Positions 9,670 through 18,390 are shown, numbered from the stretch's first letter. The stretch is DNA of 64,000 nucleotides from Flavobacteriales bacterium (GCA_947500875.1 CANMUN010000002.1:31671-95670), one strand, 5' to 3'. The notes: a model not told the origin generated them from the letters alone. Numbers and translations: made by a program.

Positions 9670-10483
9670 CTAAGGTAGCATCAATGATGCCATCAAAAAA
9701 CGACGAAAAGGCTTTTGCCTGATGCTCTTCTTCAACAAATTCCAATTTCGGAATGTTCATTTCGTCGTAGATGCTTTTGAGCTGAGGGTTGAGTATGGGC
9801 TCTGCTAAGGTTAATCCGTCGCAGTGGGACAAGACCAACCGGGTTAGTGACTGGAAGTCGGGGGTTTTTAACGCTTCTGTAACGGATTTTGGAAAGCCGT
9901 CAAAGGTGAGTTTTTGCGAAAGCCGAGGATCTAACTCGCCCTCAAAAAGGTCATTGTATACATGATAAACCACTTTGGTTTCTTTAAAATGCGGGTCTTT
10001 TTTGTAAAAATGTTTGATGTACAAAGCCATCATTCCTGTAAACCAGCCGTGGCAGTGGATGACATCGGGCTGCCAGCCTAATTTTTTGAGCGTTTCAAGA
10101 ACCCCCCTCACAAAAAACATGGAGCGCTCGTCGTTGTCCTTGCACACGGCTCCGTCATCCTTGACTAAGCCTTCTTTTCTTCGGAAGAAATCGTCGTTAT
10201 CAATAAAGTATACTTGCATTTTTGCCGCGGAAACGGAAGCAACCTTAATAATCAAGGGGTGGTCTTGATCGTCGATGGAAATGTTCAGCCCGGACAAGCG
10301 AATCACTTCATGTAATTGATGCCGACGCTCATTAATCAGACCGTACCTTGGGGTAAAAACGCGAATTTCTTTTCCTTCCTCTTGGGTCGATTGAGCTATT
10401 CGAAGGCTATCATTCGCAACATTGGACTTGGTTAGAAATGGAGAAATCTCTTGAGAAACAAATAATACGCGCTTTTTTTCCAT
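9659..10483 (-). CDS. Glycogen/starch synthase-like protein, N-terminal GT5 half only
   Basis: The 274-residue protein matches the N-terminal Rossmann half of GT5 glycogen synthase. It begins MEKKRVLFVSQEISPF, followed by EIRVFTPRYG, YFIDNDDFFRRKEG and DVIHCHGWFTGMMALYIK. The C-terminal half, which carries the ADP-glucose-binding site in full-length (~480 residues) GlgA, is absent: the frame stops after ATLVVK. Five extra in-frame codons upstream (from 10498) are possible, but MEKKRVLF is the better start. Half-length GT5 proteins next to panC are common in Flavobacteria, so this is a fixed family form rather than a fresh truncation. Catalysis without the second domain is doubtful and the true role is unknown. 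Confidence 0.8.
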   Translation of the reverse strand: MEKKRVLFVSQEISPFLTKSNVANDSLRIAQSTQEEGKEIRVFTPRYGLINERRHQLHEVIRLSGLNISIDDQDHPLIIKVASVSAAKMQVYFIDNDDFFRRKEGLVKDDGAVCKDNDERSMFFVRGVLETLKKLGWQPDVIHCHGWFTGMMALYIKHFYKKDPHFKETKVVYHVYNDLFEGELDPRLSQKLTFDGFPKSVTEALKTPDFQSLTRLVLSHCDGLTLAEPILNPQLKSIYDEMNIPKLEFVEEEHQAKAFSSFFDGIIDATLVVK

Positions 10484-10511
10484 AGATTTCAATTTCAAAT
10501 AATTAGGGGTG

Positions 10512-10519
10512 CGAAGGTA
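10512..10519 (-). promoter_or_regulatory. -7 box of the GT5-DUF4270-glmS unit
   Basis: On the minus strand TACCTTCG matches TAnnTTTG at 7 of 8 positions and lies 28 bases before the chosen start. The 92-base divergent gap also holds the panC promoter. Confidence 0.45.
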
Positions 10520-10550
10520 GGTAAAACCTATGAAAGTTCCTAAAAACGCA

Positions 10551-10558
10551 TAGCTTTG
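10551..10558 (+). promoter_or_regulatory. -7 box of panC promoter
   Basis: TAGCTTTG is a full match to TAnnTTTG and ends 17 bases before the panC ATG. No convincing -33 TTG is seen at the usual distance. Confidence 0.55.
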
Positions 10559-10575
10559 CCGACATAAGCGACAAA

Positions 10576-11421
10576 ATGACCCAAGAAATAAACGAGGTTT
10601 TAAGGTTATCGGAGTATGTTCAAGCGGCGAAGTTAAAAGGCAAAACAGTTGGTTTTATACCCACCATGGGCGCCTTACATGAGGGACATCTCGCGATCGT
10701 TCGTCAGGCTCGTCAAGAAAACAACGTCACCGTGGTTAGCATTTATGTGAATGAACGTCAATTCAACCATGCCGAAGACTTTGTAAAATATCCCCGCAAC
10801 CGAGAAAGGGATGTTCATTTGTTGCAGGAGGAAGGGGTGGATGTTGTTTATTTCCCTCAAACGGAGCAGCTTTTTACCCCAGAAAATCTTCCGGTAAATT
10901 TTTCCTTGAAGGGATTGGAGGACGTTCTTGAAGGCGCTGCTCGGCCGGGTCATTTTAAGGGAGTGGTTGAGGTGGTACACGCCCTTTTTCTTCACGTCCA
11001 ACCCACAAAAGCATATTTTGGTTTGAAGGACTTTCAACAGGTTACCATCCTACGTAAAATGGTAAAAGAGCTTAATTTACCCGTTGATTTAGTAGCAGTA
11101 CCGACGGTTAGAGCTGAAAACGGGCTGGCCTTAAGCAGCCGAAACCAAAGGTTAAGCGAATGCGAACAGAATGAAGCGCTGGTATTAATTCAAACCTTAT
11201 CTTTCTTGAAACAGCACTATGGTAAAATCCCCATGAAAGAATTATTGGATCAGGCCAGAACGAACATTCATCAATCCCCTTTGAAATTGGATTATTTGGA
11301 AATTATAGATCTTGAAACCCTAATTTCATTGGCAGAGGTTCAACCCCAGGCATTGGCTTGCGTTGCAGCCTTTTGCGGAGAGGTGCGTTTAATTGATAAC
11401 ATGCTTTTGATTGCCCAATGA
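10576..11421 (+). CDS. panC: Pantothenate synthetase
   Basis: This enzyme joins pantoate and beta-alanine with ATP to make pantothenate, the precursor of coenzyme A. The 281-residue protein has the nucleotidyltransferase signature [10 protein letters not shown] (29-38, HxGH type), the pantoate loop with Asn and Gln ([10 protein letters not shown]), [17 protein letters not shown] (Lys and Asp kept) and LALSSRN. Two substitutions are unusual: NERQF where most members have NP(T/M)QF, and FGLKD where most have FGEKD. The catalytic residues themselves are retained, so it should be active. The next gene, panD, supplies beta-alanine and follows after 37 bases, forming a two-step pathway unit. Confidence 0.96.
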   Translation: MTQEINEVLRLSEYVQAAKLKGKTVGFIPTMGALHEGHLAIVRQARQENNVTVVSIYVNERQFNHAEDFVKYPRNRERDVHLLQEEGVDVVYFPQTEQLFTPENLPVNFSLKGLEDVLEGAARPGHFKGVVEVVHALFLHVQPTKAYFGLKDFQQVTILRKMVKELNLPVDLVAVPTVRAENGLALSSRNQRLSECEQNEALVLIQTLSFLKQHYGKIPMKELLDQARTNIHQSPLKLDYLEIIDLETLISLAEVQPQALACVAAFCGEVRLIDNMLLIAQ

Positions 11422-11458
11422 ATTCGATTACTTTTGCCCTCTACAAAAGCAAGGGGAA

Positions 11459-11812
11459 ATGCAAATTCAAGTTTTAAAATCGAAAATCCACCGCGTTACG
11501 GTTACCCAAGCCGACTTAAATTACATCGGTAGCATAACCATCGATGAACGCCTTATGACCGCAGCGAACATTGTGGAAGGCGAAAAGGTACAAGTGGTGA
11601 ACGTGAACAATGGAGAACGCTTGGAAACCTATGTAATTAAAGGCGAAAAAGATTCTGGAACCATTTGTTTAAACGGTCCTGCTGCCCGAAAAGCCGCGGT
11701 TGGAGACGTGGTCATTGTGATCAGTTATGCACTGATGGATTTTGAACTAGCCAAAACGTTCAAGCCGAGTTTGGTTTTCCCGAAAGAGCCCACCAACCTG
11801 TTGATTCCATGA
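11459..11812 (+). CDS. panD: Aspartate 1-decarboxylase (pyruvoyl enzyme)
   Basis: PanD decarboxylates aspartate to beta-alanine for PanC. From ATG 11459 the protein has 117 residues and places the self-cleavage site Gly24-Ser25 (YIGSITID) exactly where the family has it. Ser25 becomes the pyruvoyl group. Other motifs are the [13 protein letters not shown] segment and the [14 protein letters not shown] loop. An in-frame start 16 codons upstream would overlap panC and give a non-family N-terminus, so the shorter form is chosen. The end overlaps the rfaE2 ATG by 4 bases, suggesting coupling. Confidence 0.96.
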   Translation: MQIQVLKSKIHRVTVTQADLNYIGSITIDERLMTAANIVEGEKVQVVNVNNGERLETYVIKGEKDSGTICLNGPAARKAAVGDVVIVISYALMDFELAKTFKPSLVFPKEPTNLLIP

Positions 11813-12318
11813 AACGCCTGGAACACGTTCAATCAAAGATAATTTCGCCCTCACAAGCGGCTTGCTTGGCCGAAATGTATCGGTTAAGGCAACAAAAAAT
11901 GGTTTTCACCAATGGGTGCTTTGATTTATTGCATTTAGGACATGTTACCTATTTGTCCCAAGCAGCGGCCTTGGGAAATAAATTGTTCGTTGCGGTTAAC
12001 GATGACGCCTCGGTTCGAGGGTTAGGGAAAGGAAGCCATCGACCCGTTAATCCTGAATTTGCTCGAGCAATGGTTGTTGCCTCTTTAGGTTTTGTTGACC
12101 ATGTTCTCGTTTTTTCTGAGCCAACCCCGCTGAATATCATAACGCAGATTAAACCGGACATCCTTGTTAAAGGAGCCGATTACGACGCCTCCATTTGTGA
12201 CCCGTCCGACAAGCGATATATTGTCGGTAAAAAGGAAGCAGAGGCTTGGGGAGGCATTGTCCAAACCATCCCGTTGGTAGAAGGATTTTCTACCACCCTA
12301 TTGCTTTCGAAGGGATAA
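11809..12318 (+). CDS. rfaE2: D-glycero-beta-D-manno-heptose 1-phosphate adenylyltransferase (RfaE2/HldE C-domain type)
   Basis: The enzyme activates heptose-1-phosphate with a nucleotide for the inner core of LPS. The 169-residue protein is a stand-alone cytidylyltransferase-like domain with [13 protein letters not shown] (HLGH, residues 42-45), [36 protein letters not shown] and the C-terminal EGFSTTLLL. The kinase half found in bifunctional HldE is absent and not in this window. It is last in panC-panD-rfaE2. Its last 21 bases overlap, antisense, the 3' end of the lycopene cyclase gene. Confidence 0.93.
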   Translation: MKRLEHVQSKIISPSQAACLAEMYRLRQQKMVFTNGCFDLLHLGHVTYLSQAAALGNKLFVAVNDDASVRGLGKGSHRPVNPEFARAMVVASLGFVDHVLVFSEPTPLNIITQIKPDILVKGADYDASICDPSDKRYIVGKKEAEAWGGIVQTIPLVEGFSTTLLLSKG

Positions 12319-12990
12319 ACGCTCTCGTTGAAATTCGAACAGCAGCACAAACCCAATGAGCAAATCGAAGTTGTAGAACAAGTCCTCAATAGGAATGGTT
12401 ATCAATCGCCAACCCGAAAACTCTTGTTCGTTGTACCACACAACAGGTCGATCGGTTGCTGCCCCCGTAAGTAAGCCGTTCACCAGCAGAAAAGGGATTA
12501 AACAGATGAGGTAAGTAATCACCAATTGAGTAAGCCAGTTAGGAGGCCTCAGCACCAAGGAGAAAGCAATGACTAAGGACAGTGTAACGGCCGTGTAGGG
12601 ATACCATCCCAGAGGTGTTTTGATGAGTAAAAGAGCGCCCAAAAAACCAAAAATCGAGAAAAAAATACGGTTCAATAAGGCGAGGTTTCGCGGCTTGAAA
12701 TAAGCACCAGTAACCTCATAAATAAAGAGGCAATTGTACGGAACAACCACGAAAAACAATACTTCTTCCAGCGGCAAATTACCAAGATATATCCCGGAAA
12801 TATATTCCGGGTTAAATCCCCAAATCCCTTTTACGGTGAACCATTGGTCCCACACTAAAAACAGTCCCGAAATTAAAATGAGTGGAGCAATTAAACGGGG
12901 GATGTTCTTGTAATAGGCCACCTTTCGATCGAAACTTAGGCATAAAGGACCCAAAAACGAAAACAGGAGAATATACCCGTAAAAACTCAT
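12298..12990 (-). CDS. Lycopene beta-cyclase, CrtYc-CrtYd fused membrane type
   Basis: The 230-residue polytopic membrane protein contains two copies of the lycopene-cyclase domain. Signatures are WDQWFTVKGIWGFNP (about 57-71) and the LPLEEVLFFVVVPYNCLFIYE segment (about 81-101), echoed in the second half by IPIEDLFYNFDLL. This heterodimer-type cyclase is found fused in many Bacteroidota. It cyclises lycopene ends to beta-ionone rings. An 8-codon longer start exists, but MSFYGYI overlaps the crtZ stop as ATGA and fits better. The substrate route (crtB, crtI) is not in the window. It is last in the minus-strand hemL-crt unit. Confidence 0.88.
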   Translation of the reverse strand: MSFYGYILLFSFLGPLCLSFDRKVAYYKNIPRLIAPLILISGLFLVWDQWFTVKGIWGFNPEYISGIYLGNLPLEEVLFFVVVPYNCLFIYEVTGAYFKPRNLALLNRIFFSIFGFLGALLLIKTPLGWYPYTAVTLSLVIAFSLVLRPPNWLTQLVITYLICLIPFLLVNGLLTGAATDRPVVWYNEQEFSGWRLITIPIEDLFYNFDLLIGFVLLFEFQRERLSLRKQ

Positions 12991-13466
12991 GCTTTGGATT
13001 TTTGAGCTAGCCAAGCTTTTTTAGCCTCACGGTAGAATCTCGGAGGAACCAGTAACATTCCAAAACAAGCACCTTCTTCCTTGTCCTGGTTTTTATGATG
13101 CACCTTATGTGCCTTTCGAATGGCATAAAAATAGGGGTGATCAACATCCCTCAAAAATTTATACCGGCGATGGATGTAAACATCGTGAATCAAGAAATAG
13201 GCAATTCCATACAAGGCGATGCCAAAACCCATCCAAACCGTAGGGTAGAAATTATACATGATTCCTAACATGATTCCTAACCATGAAGGAATGGCGTAAA
13301 TCAAAAAGAAAATGTCATTTTTTTCAAAAAAACCTGCCTCTACTTGATGGTGGTCTCGGTGGAAATACCACATGAAACCGTGCATGACAAATTTATGGGT
13401 AAACCACGCCATGAATTCCATTCCGAAGAACGTTGCAATTAGAAGTAAAGGACCCCACCAAGCCAT
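12987..13466 (-). CDS. crtZ: Beta-carotene hydroxylase
   Basis: This di-iron membrane hydroxylase adds hydroxyl groups to beta-ionone rings, giving zeaxanthin-type xanthophylls. The 159-residue protein shows all family His boxes: HKFVMH (24-29), HRDHH (36-40), HDVYIHRRY and HKVHHK. About four hydrophobic helices separate them. MAWWGPL at 13466 is preferred over a start 11 codons upstream, because it begins 1 base after the stop of the CruF-like gene and matches family length. Its stop overlaps the cyclase start. Confidence 0.95.
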   Translation of the reverse strand: MAWWGPLLLIATFFGMEFMAWFTHKFVMHGFMWYFHRDHHQVEAGFFEKNDIFFLIYAIPSWLGIMLGIMYNFYPTVWMGFGIALYGIAYFLIHDVYIHRRYKFLRDVDHPYFYAIRKAHKVHHKNQDKEEGACFGMLLVPPRFYREAKKAWLAQKSKA

Positions 13467-13467
13467 A

Positions 13468-14085
13468 TTAAAAGAAGAATTGAATAACAAAAAACACAAT
13501 CAAAGCAAAAAACAAAACCCACGTAGTATTGTTCGCTTTTACTTTGGATATTCCCACGTTGATGCCTTGTGCTAGCAACGCAACTAAAAACCAACAAATG
13601 TAATTGTAAACAGGTATTTTCCCTCCCTTCCAAAACCAATATCCGTTTTCTACCGCAACCGGTTCCATGAAATAATCAAGACCCGTCATAAGCAAGGCCG
13701 CTACCACGATAATAACCCATGGTCTTTTTATAAAAACCGCCGCAACAGCGCCCGTTACCACCGTAAGCATCGCCCAATTGACACCGATAATAAAGGGAAC
13801 ACCGGATATTTTTGGCCCCAAATTCGCGCCATAATAATACGAACCAAACAACCATCCCTTGTGTACTCCAATCCATTCTGCGGCAAAACCGAGGAGAAAA
13901 ACGATAGCAGTAACCCAGACCAGTGGGCTTTTCCAACGGTAAGAGGACATTAAAATCAAAAAAGACAACAACAACGTATAGGGACTTAAGGGAAGCACGA
14001 CGCTCCGTAAGCCGCTGACCATCAGCGATGCGATCCCCACACCATAGAGGATAAGTAATAGAATTATACCCGATCGCTCTTTCAT
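13468..14085 (-). CDS. CruF-like carotenoid 1',2'-hydratase family membrane protein
   Basis: The 205-residue protein has about seven hydrophobic helices. It carries the carotenoid-synthesis (CruF / DUF422) motifs EWIGVHKGWLFGSYYYG, GVPFIIGVNWAML, LDYFMEPVAVENGYW and YNYICWF. Characterised members hydrate the psi end of gamma-carotene in cyanobacteria (myxol pathway) or act as bisanhydrobacterioruberin hydratase in archaea. In Bacteroidota the same family sits in carotenoid loci, as here. Its start overlaps the stop of the epimerase-like gene as ATGA, and crtZ follows after 1 base. The exact substrate is not predictable from the sequence. Confidence 0.8.
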   Translation of the reverse strand: MKERSGIILLLILYGVGIASLMVSGLRSVVLPLSPYTLLLSFLILMSSYRWKSPLVWVTAIVFLLGFAAEWIGVHKGWLFGSYYYGANLGPKISGVPFIIGVNWAMLTVVTGAVAAVFIKRPWVIIVVAALLMTGLDYFMEPVAVENGYWFWKGGKIPVYNYICWFLVALLAQGINVGISKVKANNTTWVLFFALIVFFVIQFFF

Positions 14086-15101
14086 GATTGAATCTTTCCT
14101 TTTAGGGCATTATCAATGCTTTCCTCCAGGGTGAAGAAGGGTTGAACAAGGAGGGTTTTTAATTTGCTTGAATCATAAACCCGCGTTGAATAGGCGGCGC
14201 GTGTGGACTCAATGGTCATGCCTTTTCGTTTTCCCCAAAGTAAGGACCAAGTTTCCAAAAGATACGAAAGGGGCAACGCAATCCAATACGGAGCATAAAT
14301 TTTTGGACCCCGTTTTCCCATTTTTTGGCAAATGAGCGAAAAAAGGGTTTTAAAATCTTGATTGTTTCCCGTACAAAGAAACTTTTCAGAACAGAAGGAG
14401 CTTTGCATTAAAAACAGCATGGATGAGGCAACGTCTCTTGCATCTACGATGGCGTTGGCTCCGCTGGGGTAAAACGGCATTCGCTTTTTTGCAACCTTGA
14501 ACATTTCCATAGACCCTTCATCCCATTTCCCCGCACCAATCACGGTACATGGGTTAATAATAACGGCATTCAACCCCTCTTCAATTCCTCTCCAAACTTC
14601 TTTTTCCGCGCCAAATTTCGACACGGAGTATCCGCTGTTTTTATCGGTGGCTTTCCATAAACACGCCTCATTAATGGTGCCCCCGGGGTTCTTTCCCAAG
14701 GCGGCGGTAGAACTTACATAACACAGTTTAAGACCCGGCTCCTGCAGGCAGGCATTCACCACATTCGCTGTCCCCTGGCGGTTGAATTCAATGCAACGGT
14801 AAAAATCAATTCGGTGGAAGGAAACAAGTGCTGCGCAATGGTAAACCTCTTTCGCATTGGAAACCACCTCTTTCAAACCGTCAACATCCAAAACATCCAA
14901 GTCTACCCAAGTGATGTTTCCGTACCACTTGGAGGCGTTCTCTGCGCCGTAATACTGAAATACTTTTTCAACGGTTGAATGGTTTTTTGAACTCCTTGCG
15001 GTTGCCGTTACAGGACCTCTTTGGGCGAGCAAATACAATAAATGACTTCCAACAAGCCCAGATCCTCCAATAACGACGGTCTTGTTGTTATGCCCCTGCA
15101 T
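14082..15101 (-). CDS. NAD(P)-dependent epimerase/dehydratase-like (extended SDR) protein
   Basis: The 339-residue extended short-chain dehydrogenase has the Rossmann motif GGSGLVGSHLL (12-22), Ser130/Ser131 (YVSSTAAL) and the catalytic YSVSK (Tyr158, Lys162). IINPCTVIGAG follows. It resembles the dihydroflavonol-reductase/3-beta-HSD branch more than sugar epimerases: the substrate half holds a hydrophobic helix near the C-terminus (ALPLSYLLETWSLLWG). It overlaps hemL by 14 bases and the CruF-like gene by 4, so it is embedded in the carotenoid unit. It might reduce an oxidised carotenoid end group or act on a sterol/hopanoid-like lipid; both are inference. Confidence 0.8.
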   Translation of the reverse strand: MQGHNNKTVVIGGSGLVGSHLLYLLAQRGPVTATARSSKNHSTVEKVFQYYGAENASKWYGNITWVDLDVLDVDGLKEVVSNAKEVYHCAALVSFHRIDFYRCIEFNRQGTANVVNACLQEPGLKLCYVSSTAALGKNPGGTINEACLWKATDKNSGYSVSKFGAEKEVWRGIEEGLNAVIINPCTVIGAGKWDEGSMEMFKVAKKRMPFYPSGANAIVDARDVASSMLFLMQSSFCSEKFLCTGNNQDFKTLFSLICQKMGKRGPKIYAPYWIALPLSYLLETWSLLWGKRKGMTIESTRAAYSTRVYDSSKLKTLLVQPFFTLEESIDNALKGKIQS

Positions 15102-16392
15102 AAAGAAGATCTAATCCATGACAAAACAACTGAGCGGCATGGGTGAGTTCTTCAACGGAATGCGCCGAGGAAACAAAACCCACTTCGTATCCGCTGGGCC
15201 CCAAATAAATTCCATGATTGAGCAGATAATCGTGTAAACGGTTGAAAGAACTCATGTTGGGATCAATTTCATCGGCCCGATGGATGGTTTTTTTTCCATT
15301 GAACGAAAGCCAAAAGATGGAGGCCAAGGAAACAAGTTCAAAAGGGTATCCTTTAACCTTGGAATAGGCATTAATTCGCTCGACAAAACCGCGTGTTTTT
15401 GCTTCCATTTCACGGTAAAAATCAGGGGCCATGCACAATTCTAATTGTGCAATACCTGCGGCCATGGCCACCGGGTTACCGGAAAGTGTTCCAGCCTGAT
15501 AAACCGGGCCGTCCGGCGAAACACAAGCCATTATTTCACAGGACCCTCCATAGGCGCCGACCGGAAGTCCTCCTCCAATGATTTTTCCGTAGGTTACGAT
15601 ATCGGGTTGAATGCCATAAAGTTCAACGGCTCCTCCAAAAGCCACCCGGAACCCCGAGATTACCTCATCAAAGATTAGCAACACCTTGTGTTTCCAGCAA
15701 AGCGACCGCAAGCATTGCAGAAAAGACAGGTCTTGCAGTAATAACCCGTTGTTTGCAGGAACCGGCTCTATGATTGCCGCGGCCAATTCGTTGCCGTAGG
15801 CTTTGAAGGTTTGTTCCAGGAGTTCGATGTCGTTGAGGGGCAACACAAGGGTCTCTTGTGCAATGGAATCGGGAACGCCTGCACTGGAAGAGGTGCCCAA
15901 GGTTACTAATCCGCTTCCTGCTTTTACTAAAAGGGAGTCTACGTGTCCGTGATAACAACCTTCAAACTTTAAAATTTTCGCCTTTTGGGTATAGCCCCTG
16001 GCCAAGCGAAGGGCGGACATTACCGCCTCGGTACCTGAGCTTACAAAACGCATCTTTTCCACATGAGGTAAACGCTCTTTGAGCATTTGGCCCAGTTCGT
16101 TTTCAAGGCGAGTAGGAGCACCGAAACTTGATCCGTTTTTTAAGGTTTTGATGATTTTTTCTTCAACGTACGGATGCGCATGTCCGTGAATTAACGGACC
16201 CCAAGAATTGCAAAAATCGAGAAATTCATTACCGTCTTCGTCCCACACACGGGACCCCTTTCCACGGGCGAAAAACAAGGGGGTGCCGCCTACGCCCTTA
16301 AAGGCCCTTACGGGAGAATTTACTCCGCCCGGAAACAGGCTTAAGGCCTTTTGGTAATGTCGTGCAGACTGCGTGCGGTTAAGTTGGCCCAT
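15088..16392 (-). CDS. hemL: Glutamate-1-semialdehyde 2,1-aminomutase
   Basis: This PLP enzyme converts glutamate-1-semialdehyde to 5-aminolevulinate for haem. The 434-residue protein has the PLP Asp in FDEVISGFRV (Asp242), the Schiff-base Lys270 in TYGKIIGGGLPVGAYGG, GSFGAPTRLE-type substrate loops (SSFGAPT) and FEGCYHGH. Length fits the family. It is the first gene of a five-gene minus-strand unit that continues into carotenoid genes with overlaps. The 40-base divergent gap to kynU carries kynU's -7 box; the hemL promoter itself was not identified with confidence. Confidence 0.97.
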   Translation of the reverse strand: MGQLNRTQSARHYQKALSLFPGGVNSPVRAFKGVGGTPLFFARGKGSRVWDEDGNEFLDFCNSWGPLIHGHAHPYVEEKIIKTLKNGSSFGAPTRLENELGQMLKERLPHVEKMRFVSSGTEAVMSALRLARGYTQKAKILKFEGCYHGHVDSLLVKAGSGLVTLGTSSSAGVPDSIAQETLVLPLNDIELLEQTFKAYGNELAAAIIEPVPANNGLLLQDLSFLQCLRSLCWKHKVLLIFDEVISGFRVAFGGAVELYGIQPDIVTYGKIIGGGLPVGAYGGSCEIMACVSPDGPVYQAGTLSGNPVAMAAGIAQLELCMAPDFYREMEAKTRGFVERINAYSKVKGYPFELVSLASIFWLSFNGKKTIHRADEIDPNMSSFNRLHDYLLNHGIYLGPSGYEVGFVSSAHSVEELTHAAQLFCHGLDLLYAGA

Positions 16393-16399
16393 TGTTCCT

Positions 16400-16407
16400 T
16401 ATCTTTG
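16400..16407 (+). promoter_or_regulatory. -7 box of kynU promoter
   Basis: TATCTTTG fully matches TAnnTTTG and ends 25 bases before the kynU ATG. It lies in the 40-base gap between divergent hemL and kynU. Confidence 0.55.
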
Positions 16408-16432
16408 ACGCAAAAATACGAAACAGAAGCGG

Positions 16433-17707
16433 ATGAATTTTGAAAACTCTTTAGAATTTGCAAAAGCATTGGACGCCCAAGATCCCTTAAAGGCGCACCG
16501 AGAATCCTTTTTAATTCCAACGTTTGGCAAGAAAAACACCGTCTATTTCACGGGCAATTCTCTCGGACTTCAGCCTAAAAACGCGCAAAAGTACATTTTA
16601 GAAGAGCTGCAGGATTGGGCAAACTTGGGGGTAGAAGGGCATTTTGAGGCTCGAAGGCCGTGGTATTCTTATCACGAAATCTTAACGGAAAAAACCGCCC
16701 GAATCGTTGGGGCTTTACCCTTAGAGGTTTGCACCACCCATAGCCTTACCACCAACCTGCATTTGTTGATGAGCTCCTTTTACCGCCCCCAGGGCAAACG
16801 AACGAAAATTTTATGCGAAGCGAAAGCTTTTCCCAGCGATCAGTATGCCCTTGAAAGCCAAATAAGGTGGCATGGATTACCTGCTTCCGATTTGGTAATG
16901 GTTGGTCCTCGGGAAGGGGAACATCTAATTCACGAAGAGGATATTTATGCTAAAATTGATGCGTTAGGAGACGAATTGGCCTTGGTGCTCTGGGGAGGGG
17001 TAAATTATTACACCGGACAGTATTTCGACCTTCAGCAAATTACGCAAAAAGGCCATGCCGTAGGCGCGGTCGTTGGGTTTGATTTAGCCCATGCCGCGGG
17101 CAATGTGAATTTGCAGCTTCACGATTGGGGGCCCGATTTTGCTGCGTGGTGCGGATACAAATATTTGAACTCATCTCCCGGAGGGGTTTCCGGTTATTTT
17201 GTGCATGAACGTCATGCGTTTCGAAAAGACCTTCCAAGGCTAGCGGGTTGGTGGGGACACAACAAAGAAAGCCGTTTCAAAATGGAGCCTGGGTTTGATC
17301 CTTTACCCGGCGCAGAGGGTTGGCAGTTGAGCAATGCCCCCGTTCTTGGAATGGCGGCTCATTTGGCCTCGCTAGAAATATTTGATGCTGCCGGAATGGA
17401 GGCTATTGGAAGGAAAAGAGATCTTCTTACTGCGTATCTGTGGTTTGTGATTGATGAGGTTTCCAAAAGAATATCAGAAAACGGCGTTTTGGAAATAATC
17501 ACCCCCGAAAACCCCGAAAAGAGGGGGGCTCAATTATCCATGTTGCTCGCAACACACGGCATAGAGTGTTTTAACCGCTTAAGCGCCTCCGGGGTAATAG
17601 CCGACTGGAGGGAGCCCAATGTAATCCGCGTTGCTCCTGCACCGCTCTACAATCGATTCGAAGACGTTTATTGGTTCGGTCAACACCTTTTCAAGGCGCT
17701 GCAATAG
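16433..17707 (+). CDS. kynU: Kynureninase
   Basis: This PLP enzyme hydrolyses kynurenine (or 3-hydroxykynurenine) to anthranilate (or 3-hydroxyanthranilate) and alanine. The 424-residue protein has FTGNSLGLQPK near the N-terminus, TTHSLTTNLHLLM, GFDLAHAAGNV, and the Schiff-base region WCGYKYLNSSPGG (Lys243). Other kynurenine-pathway genes (tryptophan dioxygenase, kynurenine hydroxylase) are not in this window. It is monocistronic and convergent with purN: the two 3' ends overlap antisense by 28 bases. Confidence 0.95.
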   Translation: MNFENSLEFAKALDAQDPLKAHRESFLIPTFGKKNTVYFTGNSLGLQPKNAQKYILEELQDWANLGVEGHFEARRPWYSYHEILTEKTARIVGALPLEVCTTHSLTTNLHLLMSSFYRPQGKRTKILCEAKAFPSDQYALESQIRWHGLPASDLVMVGPREGEHLIHEEDIYAKIDALGDELALVLWGGVNYYTGQYFDLQQITQKGHAVGAVVGFDLAHAAGNVNLQLHDWGPDFAAWCGYKYLNSSPGGVSGYFVHERHAFRKDLPRLAGWWGHNKESRFKMEPGFDPLPGAEGWQLSNAPVLGMAAHLASLEIFDAAGMEAIGRKRDLLTAYLWFVIDEVSKRISENGVLEIITPENPEKRGAQLSMLLATHGIECFNRLSASGVIADWREPNVIRVAPAPLYNRFEDVYWFGQHLFKALQ

Positions 17708-18258
17708 GCAAAAACAACTTCCGGAAAGTGCTGTAATTCCAAAAGCCGTATTTTTCGCTCCAAAGATTCCGGAGATTCTTCCGGTGAAAGTGAACAGCAA
17801 AATTGAGCTATAATTCTTCCTTCGTCGTAGTTTTCATTCACCAAGTGAACGGTAATTCCGCTTTCTTTTTCTTGGTTTTCAATTACTTTACGGTGCACAT
17901 GAATGCCGTACATGCCTTTGCCTCCGTATTTTGGCAGCAAGGATGGGTGTAGGTTAAGTATTCTATCGGGAAAAAGGTTCAGTAATTCGGGGGTGATTTT
18001 ACGCAAGAATCCCGCCAAAACAAGCACCTCTATTCGATGGTTTTCCACAAGAAGCTTCACTTTTGTGATGTCCCAGGGCTCGATGTGCTCAAAGGCAACC
18101 GCGGTTTGTGAGCAAAATTCGGACATCTCTGCATTTACTTGGGTTGATACGACCAACGCTACGCGTATACAATCCCCTTTCAACGATTGTTGAATTACGT
18201 TTTTGGCATTGCTGCCTTTTCCGGAGATCATAAGTGCTATGCGGATGGGGTTTTGCAT
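17680..18258 (-). CDS. purN: Phosphoribosylglycinamide formyltransferase 1
   Basis: This enzyme transfers the formyl group from 10-formyl-THF to GAR in purine synthesis. The 192-residue protein contains SGKGSNAKNVI for phosphate binding, LAGFLRKITPELL, and the catalytic segment LNLHPSLLPKYGGKGMYG with Asn and His. The downstream DEGRIIAQ supplies the Asp. The promoter box TAATTTTG lies only 4 bases before the ATG on the minus strand, predicting a leaderless or near-leaderless transcript. The 3' end overlaps kynU antisense. Confidence 0.95.
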   Translation of the reverse strand: MQNPIRIALMISGKGSNAKNVIQQSLKGDCIRVALVVSTQVNAEMSEFCSQTAVAFEHIEPWDITKVKLLVENHRIEVLVLAGFLRKITPELLNLFPDRILNLHPSLLPKYGGKGMYGIHVHRKVIENQEKESGITVHLVNENYDEGRIIAQFCCSLSPEESPESLERKIRLLELQHFPEVVFAYCSALKRC

Positions 18259-18262
18259 GGCT

Positions 18263-18270
18263 CAAAATTA
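18263..18270 (-). promoter_or_regulatory. -7 box of purN, 4 bases before ATG
   Basis: On the minus strand TAATTTTG is followed by AGCC and then the ATG. With the usual Bacteroidota spacing the start site falls at or next to the ATG. Confidence 0.55.
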
Positions 18271-18330
18271 GGGAATACTGACCTTGGATTAGAGGTTTAG
18301 TTTTCCTTATAAAATAAAAAGAGCGAATTA

Positions 18331-18362
18331 TTTTGATTTTATCGAGTTTGTTTTTTTCTTTG
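18331..18362 (+). promoter_or_regulatory. acpP promoter (-33 TTTTG, -7 TTTCTTTG)
   Basis: TTTTG at 18331-18335 and TTTCTTTG at 18355-18362 are separated by 19 bases, the same spacing seen at the tRNA-Ser promoter here. The first two bases of the -7 box deviate from TA. The leader to acpP is about 25 bases and A-rich. Confidence 0.55.
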
Positions 18363-18390
18363 CAAGCTTAAACCTTTAAATAAAAGTAAG

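Noticed and set aside
10576..11421. Inactive PanC because of changed motif residues
   Set aside because: The changes fall beside, not on, the known catalytic residues (HxGH, Asn, Gln, Lys-Asp, Gln are kept), so loss of activity is not indicated.
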